NCBI GenBank assembly: GCA_027024125.1
Contig: JALVSV010000366.1
Coordinates: 1-9,002, forward strand
DNA: 9,002 nt
Source of the DNA: Methylothermaceae bacterium
GTDB lineage: Bacteria; Pseudomonadota; Gammaproteobacteria; Methylococcales; Methylothermaceae
Direction of reading: 5' to 3'
The notes below the pieces were generated by a model that saw only the letters and a program-made list of their open reading frames with translations, made no database searches and was not told the origin of the DNA. A program made the translations under genes and the position numbers. Positions 1 through 6,103 of the stretch are shown piece after piece (the first letter of the stretch is position 1; the number at the start of each line of letters is the position of its first letter).

Positions 1-72
1 TGCCAGGTGGCACCGGAAGCTGTGCCCGCAAATCTTGAGGCGGTCCAACGGGCGATTGTTGATCGCCTTTGA
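1..72 (+). CDS. 3' end of an unidentified upstream gene (possibly threonine synthase)
   Basis: Frame 1 is open from the window edge to a TGA at 70-72 and gives 23 residues ending in VPANLEAVQRAIVDRL. The tail is short, but its pattern (Pro-Ala-Asn/Asp, a hydrophobic residue, Glu/Ala-Ala, then a closing amphipathic helix) resembles the end of long-form gammaproteobacterial threonine synthases, such as LPADFAALRKLM near the end of E. coli ThrC. From memory, thrC and hom also lie in the recJ neighbourhood in pseudomonads, which agrees loosely. Both points are weak. That a coding region ends here is fairly safe; its identity is a guess. Confidence 0.45.
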   Translation, partial: CQVAPEAVPANLEAVQRAIVDRL

Positions 73-76
73 AATG

Positions 77-105
77 CCGTGGATGGGTAAACCCACCCGT
101 GGATG
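77..105. repeat. 9-bp direct repeat (CCGTGGATG x2) upstream of recJ
   Basis: CCGTGGATG occurs at 77-85 and again at 97-105, a 20-base period or about two helical turns. Between the copies lies a small inverted repeat, TGGG-TAAA-CCCA (84-95). The element sits in the 90-base gap between the upstream stop and recJ. It could be a regulator site or chance. There is no T-run, so it is not a convincing terminator, and no clear sigma-70 promoter was seen in the gap. Confidence 0.3.
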
Positions 106-162
106 CGGGACGACAAGTGTTTCGTAATGGCTGGGGGTGGCTGCCCACATTCGGGTGGTTGA

Positions 163-1890
163 ATGCGTAAGAAGAAAATCATCGAACGTCCTTTCTCTAC
201 CTACAGGCATACTCTTCCACCCCATCTCCACCCTGTTCTTGCCCGCGTCTATTTGGCCCGCGGCATCCGTTCCTCCGAAGATCTCGATTATGCCTTGCAA
301 CGATTGCCTTCCCCTTGGTCCCTGGGTGGGATCGATGCCATGGCAGAACGACTGGCAGATGCGATCGAGCTGGGTAAACGGATCGTCATCGTGGGGGACT
401 ACGATGCGGATGGCGCGACCGCGTGCGCTCTGGCAGTTTCGGGGCTGCAGGCTCTGGGGGCAGGGCAGGTGGGTTTCATCGTCCCAGACAGATTCCGTCA
501 CGGTTACGGGCTGTCACCCGCTTTGGTGGATGCGGCCCTTTCACTGTCCCCAGATATATTGGTGACAGTGGACAATGGGATCACCAGCTGCGCCGGGGTG
601 GCGGCAGCCAAGGCAGCCGGTCTCGACGTTCTGATCACCGACCACCATTTGCCTGGGGATGAACTGCCAGCGGCCGATGCCATCGTCAATCCCAATTTGC
701 CGGAAGATGATTTTCCCTCCAAAGCATTGGCCGGTGTGGGGGTGATGTTCTATGTGCTCACTGCCCTCAGAGCCAAATTGCGGGAAAGAGGCTGGTTCGA
801 GAAGACGGGTCTGGTAACGCCAAACCTGGGGGCGTTCCTTGATCTGGTTGCGCTTGGAACCGTTGCCGATGTGGTGCCGCTGGATGGTGTCAATCGCATT
901 CTGGTTCATCAGGGATTGCAAAGGATACGAAACGGCCGCTCCCGGCCAGGTATCCAGGCATTGGTGGAGGTTTCCGGGAGAAATCCCAGGGACTTGGTCG
1001 CTGCAGATCTGGGGTATGCTCTGGGCCCTCGTCTTAATGCCGCCGGCCGTTTGGAAGACATGGCTTTGGGGATTCGCTGTCTACTGGCCGAAGGTGGTGA
1101 CGAGGCAAGAATATTGGCGCTCAAATTGGATTCACTCAACCGGGAACGACGTGAAATCGAAGCGCAAATGCAGGCCGAGGCCCTACGCTATTTGGATTCT
1201 GATCTATTGGAAGGACAAGCTGCGGCAGGGGTTTGTCTGTTCGAACCAGGATGGCACGAAGGGGTGATCGGAATCCTGGCGTCTCGGATCAAGGAGCGGC
1301 TGGGGAAACCCGTGATTGCATTTGCGGAAGGTGAGAGTGGGACTTTGAAGGGGTCGGCAAGGTCCATTCCCGGCCTCCATATCCGGGATATCCTGAGCGA
1401 AATCGATGCGAGCAGGCCAGGCTTGTTGCAACGTTATGGCGGGCATGCGATGGCCGCAGGGCTGACCTTGCGCCGCAGCGATTACGATACATTCACCGCC
1501 TTGTTTTCCGAAAAGGTGGCAGCATCGTTACAGGGCATGGACGGTGATCAGGTCATCACCACCGACGGTATCTTGTCTGCCGATGACATATCCCTGGGGC
1601 TGGCAGAGTCCCTGCGGAAGGGGGGGCCTTGGGGGCAAGGTTTTCCTGAACCTTTGTTTTATGGCGATTTCCCCGTCATCAAAAGCCGCATTGTGGGGGA
1701 ACGGCACTTGAAAATGACCCTCAGATCCCCTGCTGGATTTCCGCTGGATGCGATCGCCTTTGCTCTGGAAGATCCAGTCAGCTGGCTGTCCTGCGCTCAA
1801 ATGCGTCTGGCCTATCAGTTGGATGTCAACGAGTACCGGGAGCGCAGAAGCGTACAGTTGAAGGTGGATTATATGGAGCCACTGAGATGA
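163..1890 (+). CDS. recJ: Single-stranded-DNA-specific exonuclease RecJ
   Basis: RecJ degrades single-stranded DNA 5' to 3' in the cytoplasm during RecF-pathway recombination, mismatch repair and base-excision repair. The 575 residues match the E. coli length (577). DHH-phosphoesterase motifs appear in order: GDYDADG (78-84), TVDNGI (135-140), TDHH (159-162) and [10 protein letters not shown] (231-240, with Asp236). These supply the acidic residues and histidines that bind Mn2+. [13 protein letters not shown] (288-300), the DHHA1 stretch [19 protein letters not shown] (365-383) and [10 protein letters not shown] (424-433) follow, then a C-terminal OB-like region. All motif residues look intact. 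An in-frame TGA directly precedes the ATG (160-162), so 163 is the first possible start; the ribosome binding site is weak (GGGTGG a few bases upstream). The gene ends inside the nadC start. Confidence 0.97.
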   Translation: MRKKKIIERPFSTYRHTLPPHLHPVLARVYLARGIRSSEDLDYALQRLPSPWSLGGIDAMAERLADAIELGKRIVIVGDYDADGATACALAVSGLQALGAGQVGFIVPDRFRHGYGLSPALVDAALSLSPDILVTVDNGITSCAGVAAAKAAGLDVLITDHHLPGDELPAADAIVNPNLPEDDFPSKALAGVGVMFYVLTALRAKLRERGWFEKTGLVTPNLGAFLDLVALGTVADVVPLDGVNRILVHQGLQRIRNGRSRPGIQALVEVSGRNPRDLVAADLGYALGPRLNAAGRLEDMALGIRCLLAEGGDEARILALKLDSLNRERREIEAQMQAEALRYLDSDLLEGQAAAGVCLFEPGWHEGVIGILASRIKERLGKPVIAFAEGESGTLKGSARSIPGLHIRDILSEIDASRPGLLQRYGGHAMAAGLTLRRSDYDTFTALFSEKVAASLQGMDGDQVITTDGILSADDISLGLAESLRKGGPWGQGFPEPLFYGDFPVIKSRIVGERHLKMTLRSPAGFPLDAIAFALEDPVSWLSCAQMRLAYQLDVNEYRERRSVQLKVDYMEPLR

Positions 1891-2714
1891 AAGTCGACAG
1901 CGGGGAAATCCGCAGGTTCCTGGCCGAAGATGTTGGCTCTGGTGACGTGACTGCCCTGATCATTCCAGAAAACACGGGTGCCTTGGCCACGGTGATCACC
2001 CGTGAGAATATCATCGTCTGTGGCCGTGACTGGTTCGAAGCGGTTTTCACTACTCTGGATCCAAGGTGTGAGGTAATCTGGCAGGTAGAGGAAGGTCAGA
2101 AGGTCTTGGCTGGAACACAATTATGCCGGCTGAATGGTCCAGCCAGGTCCTTGCTCACTGGGGAGCGTACTGCCCTCAATCTCCTCCAGACTCTTTCTGG
2201 AACCGCCACCCTTTGCCGTCAGTATGCCGATGCTGTGGCAGGTACTGGTACAGTGGTACTGGATACCAGAAAGACCATTCCGGGGCTGAGAAAACTGCAG
2301 AAATATGCCGTCAAGGTCGGTGGCTGCGAGAATCACAGGTTCGGCCTGTATGACGGAATCCTGATCAAGGAAAACCATATCGTCGCTGCAGGCTCGATTG
2401 CACAAGCGGTCCAAAGGGCCAGGGAATTGAAGACAGGATTGTCAGTCGAGGTCGAAGTGGAATCATTGGCCGAACTTAATCAGGCCCTCGATGCAGGCGC
2501 GGATATCGTCCTGCTCGACAATTTTCCCCTGGAGTGGTTACGAAAGGCGGTCGAAATTGGCGCAGGCAGGGCTTTGCTGGAGGCTTCCGGCAACATTGAA
2601 CTCAGCAATATCCGCCAGATCGCGGAGACAGGGGTGGACAGAATTTCCATTGGTTCCCTGACTAAAAACCTGCAAGCGGTGGATTTGTCCATGCGGATAG
2701 AGCTGATTGGGTAA
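1887..2714 (+). CDS. nadC: Nicotinate-nucleotide diphosphorylase (quinolinate phosphoribosyltransferase, carboxylating)
   Basis: NadC converts quinolinate and PRPP to nicotinate mononucleotide, CO2 and pyrophosphate, the committed step into NAD in the de novo pathway. The 275 residues are typical of the family (E. coli 297). Visible family motifs are [19 protein letters not shown] (90-108, Arg94), [18 protein letters not shown] (125-142), [20 protein letters not shown] (145-164, with His150, Arg151 and Lys161), the acidic strand VEVEVES (187-193), IVLLDNF (207-213) and the phosphate-binding end DRISIGSLT (251-259). No key residue is missing. The start ATG overlaps the recJ stop (ATGA, 1887-1890), with a good Shine-Dalgarno GGAG at 1875-1878, so translation is probably coupled to recJ. 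No quinolinate synthase (nadA) or aspartate oxidase (nadB) gene lies nearby. Confidence 0.97.
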   Translation: MKVDSGEIRRFLAEDVGSGDVTALIIPENTGALATVITRENIIVCGRDWFEAVFTTLDPRCEVIWQVEEGQKVLAGTQLCRLNGPARSLLTGERTALNLLQTLSGTATLCRQYADAVAGTGTVVLDTRKTIPGLRKLQKYAVKVGGCENHRFGLYDGILIKENHIVAAGSIAQAVQRARELKTGLSVEVEVESLAELNQALDAGADIVLLDNFPLEWLRKAVEIGAGRALLEASGNIELSNIRQIAETGVDRISIGSLTKNLQAVDLSMRIELIG

Positions 2715-2723
2715 AATGCTCGG

Positions 2724-3260
2724 ATGGACCTCCTAAACAGTCTGTCGCGCAGTTTCATTTTTCCGCTGTTTGTCCTGACTTCAGCAGTTCTGGTCATTGT
2801 GGCGTGGTGGTTCCCCAACCTTCTTTCCTGGTTTGCCTCGCCATGGATGGGTGGGTTGGGAGTCGTAGCGATTCTGGCTACGCTATGGGCTCGTTGGAAG
2901 GGGCGTCTGTCACAACGGCTGGGATATGACCTGTTTCTTTGGGGGACTTTGTGGTGCTGGCTGGCCTATTGGTTTCCACTGTATGGCCCGGAGGGCCTTG
3001 TTTTCCGGACTTACCCCATCTTTTTCCTGGTGCTGGACATCACGATGAGCAATATCATTTCGGCACACAAGGAAAAGATGACAGTGGAAGAGCATCGGCT
3101 TCTTGCACAATTGGCCGTTCAATGGTGGTTCAATAGCAAATTACTTGCGGCTGTTGTCCTGGTGGCCTTGAGTATTCCTGGCCATTATCTGGTCTATCCG
3201 GCCGTCGTGGGTATGCTCATGCTCCGCATGGCCCTCGAGCAGGCATTGGCTCCCAAATAA
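2724..3260 (+). CDS. Tryptophan-rich multi-pass inner-membrane protein, unknown function
   Basis: I do not recognise this 178-residue protein. It is strongly hydrophobic, with likely membrane segments near residues 11-30, 41-57, 68-88, about 96-113, and a long stretch at 139-172 that could be two spans. It has no signal-peptidase site. It contains 12 tryptophans (28, 29, 36, 41, 55, 58, 73, 77, 79, 83, 134, 135), about 7% of the chain and often at predicted membrane boundaries. A conserved-looking polar loop (114-128, HKEKMTVEEHRLLAQ) separates the two halves. The start lies nine bases after the nadC stop, so it is probably co-transcribed with recJ-nadC. An ATG at 2716 is out of frame. No catalytic motif, transporter signature or metal-binding motif is evident. 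Confidence is high for a real gene and nil for a function. Confidence 0.8.
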   Translation: MDLLNSLSRSFIFPLFVLTSAVLVIVAWWFPNLLSWFASPWMGGLGVVAILATLWARWKGRLSQRLGYDLFLWGTLWCWLAYWFPLYGPEGLVFRTYPIFFLVLDITMSNIISAHKEKMTVEEHRLLAQLAVQWWFNSKLLAAVVLVALSIPGHYLVYPAVVGMLMLRMALEQALAPK

Positions 3261-3343
3261 GTTTTAACGTGGAGGCCGAAATCGGTTCTCAGCACAACGG
3301 TTACTTCCAGAGAGGTTGAGCAGGGGTCGCACCCGGCTGGGTC

Positions 3344-3361
3344 ATGTGACGTGGTTCACAT
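3344..3361. promoter_or_regulatory. CRP/Vfr/Clp-family binding site
   Basis: The sequence reads ATGTGA-CGTGGT-TCACAT. Its core is an exact TGTGA-N6-TCACA, the consensus half-sites of E. coli CRP, shared by Pseudomonas Vfr and Xanthomonas Clp, and the symmetry extends one further base each side. It lies 149 bases upstream of the GGDEF-EAL start. No divergent gene exists, so the downstream gene is the natural target. FNR sites (TTGAT-N4-ATCAA) differ and are excluded. Whether the host has a matching regulator cannot be seen here. Confidence 0.7.
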
Positions 3362-3386
3362 TTGCTAGACTTCCATTCATTAACGT
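3355..3386 (+). promoter_or_regulatory. Putative class II sigma-70 promoter under the CRP-type site
   Basis: TTCACA (3355-3360) overlaps the right half-site and could act as a poor -35. Two -10 candidates follow: CATTAA (3378-3383, 17-base spacer) and TAACGT (3381-3386), which keeps the three most conserved -10 positions (T, A and final T). Using TAACGT, transcription would start near 3393-3394, placing the centre of the palindrome near -41.5, the classic class II activation distance. The weak hexamers fit an activator-dependent promoter. This is inference from spacing. Confidence 0.35.
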
Positions 3387-3509
3387 TGGAACTGGGTGGC
3401 ACGATGCAATGTGACCGGAAACGGGTGGCTTTACCAGGTGCTGTGGAAGTCGTGTGGCATCTGCGATCTCATGGTCGTGGACGAAGAGCATGGAAACAGG
3501 GGTAGGTGA

Positions 3510-5747
3510 GTGCCGATTGAGATGATCAACGGCATAAGTTCCCCTGTCGTGGCAGCTGTCTGGTATTCCCCGGCAAGCCAATATGCTGTCATCGAGTGGA
3601 ACTGGATACTAAGCGAGGATGTCTTGAGGGTAGGCGTCGGCATGCTGGTTCTCCTGGCCATGAGTCTGTATGTGATCCTGAAAAGGCCCCGTCATCCTGC
3701 TTGGGGGGTGTTGTTTGTCGTTCTGGGTGCCGAACTGACTCTGACTTTCACCATACCGTTGCTGTTTCCCCACTGGCCCCGTCTGCAGCAGGAACTGCTG
3801 AATATCCTGTTACTTGGGGTGTTTGTGGCTCCTCTCGCCTATCGGCTCCATATTCATCAGCAGGAGAGGAGGCGTATCAGGGAAAGAATGAGGCGTCATG
3901 CCGAGACACAGGAGATTCTGAATCAACTGTTGGTTGTCCGGGTGTCCGAGCTGACGCTGCATCGTCTGCTCGAACATGCCCTGGATTTAGTGCGTAAATT
4001 GCCATGGCTTCCCTTGCAGGAGCCGTGTGGGATCTTTCTCTATCGGGAAGACAGGGGGGTACTGGAACTCATCGTGCACCAAAACCTCCACAGTCAAGTG
4101 GTGTCCATGTGCCGGGAGGTTGTTTTGGGAAGGTGTCTCTGTGGCCAGGCTGGGTATACCCGGGAAATCCAGTACGCTGCCTGTATCGATGAGCGCCATG
4201 AAAACCGTTTCGAGGGTATGCCGCCCCACGGTCACTATAACGTGCCGTTATGCCTGGATGACAAGCTCGTAGGGGTCATGGTGTTATACCTGAATCATGG
4301 CCACGCCAGACAGGAGGATGAGATCGCCTTTCTGAAGGCGTTTGGATCCACACTGGCGTTATTGATCGATCGCTGGAGAAAATCTGAAATGATTCAGCGA
4401 CTTGCCTTCTACGATCCTTTGACCAGATTGGCCAACCGAACCTTGCTCGAAGATCGCTTCCACCTGGTGCAGGCCCAGGCCCGACGGGCTGGGAATAAGT
4501 TTGCCTTGCTGTTTCTGGATCTCGACAACTTCAAATCCATCAACGACACCCTGGGCCACAGTCAGGGTGACTTGTTGTTGAAAGAGGTGGCGCGACGATT
4601 GCGAAGTTGTGTGCGTGAAAGTGATACGGTCGCCAGGCTGGGGGGTGACGAGTTTATCATTCTTCTGTCCTCGCTGGGGGGGGCCAGTAAGCTGATCATT
4701 CAGGATTTAGGGAAGGTGGCAGAAAAAATCATTTCTGAGATCACCAAACCCATCTTATTGTTGGGCCAGGAGTTCCATGTCGGCGCCAGTATTGGTATCG
4801 CCTGTTATCCCAATGATGGTTTGACCTTGAACAAGTTGTTGCAGGCTTCAGATACCGCCATGTATCAGGCCAAGAAGAAAGGGCGTGGACAGTATCAATT
4901 TTATACCCAGTCGATGAATTTGAGGTTGAAGCACCGCTTGGAGATTGAGAGGATGCTGCATCGGGCTCTCCAGGACGATCAGTTTTATCTGCTCTATCAG
5001 CCCCAGTTCGAAATTGCCAGTGGCAGGATTGTTGGTGCCGAAGCTTTGATTCGTTGGCAACACCCTGAAAAGGGACAGCTGTCACCGCTGGATTTCATTC
5101 CGGTTGCAGAAAGCAACGGCTTCATCGTCGAACTGGGCCGGTGGGTCCTCAGAGAGGCCTGCCGGCAGAAAGCCAGGTGGAACCAAGCGAATTTGTGCTG
5201 GAACCTTCAGCATCTGGCGATCAACGTATCGTTACGTCAGCTGCAATCGATCGATTTTGTTCCAGCCCTGGAACAAATTCTGGAAGAAACCGGGGTCAGG
5301 CCGAATGAACTGGAGCTGGAGGTCACAGAATCGGTTTTTATTCGCCGGGGGGACAAAGATCTGAGCAGAAATTTCGATTTGCTCAAGAATCAGGGCATTC
5401 GTCTGGCAATGGATGACTTTGGAACCGGTTATTCCTCTTTGGGAAGGTTAAAACACTTTCCCATCGATACTCTCAAGATCGATCGTTCCTTCATCCGGGA
5501 TCTGACCATCGATCCCAACGATGCATCCATCACCCGTGCCATCATTGCTCTCGGCCACAGTCTCAGCTTGAAGGTGTTGGCTGAAGGGGTAGAGACGGAG
5601 GAGCAGTTTGTGTTTCTCAGACAATTGGGGTGCGACTGGATGCAGGGTTTCTATGCGGGCCGACCCATGCCGCCCCAGAAGTTGGTGGAACTATGGTCCG
5701 ATGCACCCCCCTTCGTTGGAGAGGGGCAGAATCACGGGGTCGCCTGA
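3510..5747 (+). CDS. Membrane-anchored GAF-GGDEF-EAL cyclic-di-GMP cyclase/phosphodiesterase
   Basis: This 745-residue protein has three predicted membrane helices (about 41-57, 66-86, 96-112), a basic helical linker (116-130), a GAF sensor domain (about 145-290), a GGDEF domain (about 295-465) and an EAL domain (about 478-730). The cyclase domain keeps LDLDNFK (336-342) and GGDEF (378-382); RESD (369-372), exactly five residues before GGDEF, is a product-inhibition I-site. The EAL domain keeps Glu511 (EAL), Asn572, Glu604 and Glu607 (EVTES), Asp635-Asp636 (DDFGTGYSS), Lys656, Glu692 (EGVET) and Gln712, the set expected in active phosphodiesterases. It may therefore be bifunctional, with GAF choosing the output. 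The GAF domain has a Cys/His cluster (Cys201, 209, 211, 225; His230, 240, 242). An in-frame TGA abuts the GTG start, with AGGGG (3498-3502) as ribosome binding site; ATG 3522 is an alternative. The 3' end overlaps yraN by 16 bases. Confidence 0.95.
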   Translation: MPIEMINGISSPVVAAVWYSPASQYAVIEWNWILSEDVLRVGVGMLVLLAMSLYVILKRPRHPAWGVLFVVLGAELTLTFTIPLLFPHWPRLQQELLNILLLGVFVAPLAYRLHIHQQERRRIRERMRRHAETQEILNQLLVVRVSELTLHRLLEHALDLVRKLPWLPLQEPCGIFLYREDRGVLELIVHQNLHSQVVSMCREVVLGRCLCGQAGYTREIQYAACIDERHENRFEGMPPHGHYNVPLCLDDKLVGVMVLYLNHGHARQEDEIAFLKAFGSTLALLIDRWRKSEMIQRLAFYDPLTRLANRTLLEDRFHLVQAQARRAGNKFALLFLDLDNFKSINDTLGHSQGDLLLKEVARRLRSCVRESDTVARLGGDEFIILLSSLGGASKLIIQDLGKVAEKIISEITKPILLLGQEFHVGASIGIACYPNDGLTLNKLLQASDTAMYQAKKKGRGQYQFYTQSMNLRLKHRLEIERMLHRALQDDQFYLLYQPQFEIASGRIVGAEALIRWQHPEKGQLSPLDFIPVAESNGFIVELGRWVLREACRQKARWNQANLCWNLQHLAINVSLRQLQSIDFVPALEQILEETGVRPNELELEVTESVFIRRGDKDLSRNFDLLKNQGIRLAMDDFGTGYSSLGRLKHFPIDTLKIDRSFIRDLTIDPNDASITRAIIALGHSLSLKVLAEGVETEEQFVFLRQLGCDWMQGFYAGRPMPPQKLVELWSDAPPFVGEGQNHGVA

Positions 5748-6103
5748 AAGGCGTCGCGAATCCAGTTCACCTCGAACTCCTTACCGGCTGGGGTCAAGGC
5801 GACAACGTCGAAGCGCGTGGCAGAATCAACGGCATGATGACATAGATAATGTTGAGCGCTTTGAATCAAACGTCGTTGCTTGCCCGGGTCGATGCTGGCC
5901 AGGGCCCCTCCATATCGCGGATTGCTGCGTAGCCTGACTTCCACGAATACCAAGGCGCATCCGTCGCGCAAGACCAGATCGATTTCACCACCGCGCCAGC
6001 GATAGTTGCGGGTCACCAGTTTCAACCCTTTCTGTTGGAGATAATTCAAAGCATAAGCTTCGGCCTTTTGGCCACGACTCAGGTGTTCAGGGTGAGATTT
6101 CAT
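5732..6103 (-). CDS. yraN: YraN family protein (UPF0102), predicted nuclease-like fold
   Basis: The protein is 123 residues from the chosen start (E. coli YraN is 131) and shows the family pattern: SRGQKAEAYALNYL (9-22), RNYRWRGGEIDLV (32-44), LVFVEVRLR (51-59), YGGALASI (64-71), KQRRLI (75-80), then RFDVVAL and a WIRDAF end. Gly-Glu-Ile-Asp (39-42) with Glu-Val-Arg (55-57) resembles a restriction-endonuclease-like core; the family's biochemical function is not well established. The frame is open upstream to an ATG at 6145, but MKSHPEHLSRG at 6103 matches how family members begin, and the extra 14 residues look unrelated. No good ribosome binding site precedes 6103, and the start lies inside lpoA with a 17-base overlap, so translation is probably coupled. 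The lpoA-yraN order is as in E. coli, but no diaA follows: the next gene is convergent. Confidence 0.92.
   Translation of the reverse strand: MKSHPEHLSRGQKAEAYALNYLQQKGLKLVTRNYRWRGGEIDLVLRDGCALVFVEVRLRSNPRYGGALASIDPGKQRRLIQSAQHYLCHHAVDSATRFDVVALTPAGKEFEVNWIRDAFQATP

Larger units (their letters stand above)
3261..3509. other. Intergenic region with control elements for the cyclic-di-GMP gene
   Basis: This is the longest gap between annotated genes (249 bases). The first 80 bases show no U-tailed terminator for the recJ cluster; the only hairpin is a small GGGT-CGC-ACCC (3324-3334). The middle holds the CRP-type palindrome and putative promoter listed separately. The last 110 bases contain two overlapping short open frames that stop just before the GTG at 3510. 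The conserved features of a GEMM cyclic-di-GMP riboswitch were looked for and not found. Confidence 0.6.

Noticed and set aside
84..95. TGGG-TAAA-CCCA as a rho-independent terminator after the first gene.
   Set aside because: A four-base-pair stem with no following T-run is too weak.
3324..3334. Hairpin GGGT-CGC-ACCC as the terminator of the recJ-nadC cluster.
   Set aside because: The stem has only four base pairs and no T-run follows.
3390..3509. A GEMM-type cyclic-di-GMP riboswitch in the leader of the GGDEF-EAL gene.
   Set aside because: The leader is the right size, but the conserved GCAAAGC-like core and tetraloop/receptor pattern were not found.
5932..5942. Glu-Val-Arg instead of Glu-Val-Lys in the YraN nuclease-like motif as a sign of inactivation.
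   Set aside because: E. coli YraN, as I recall it, also has EVR at this place, so it is normal for the family.
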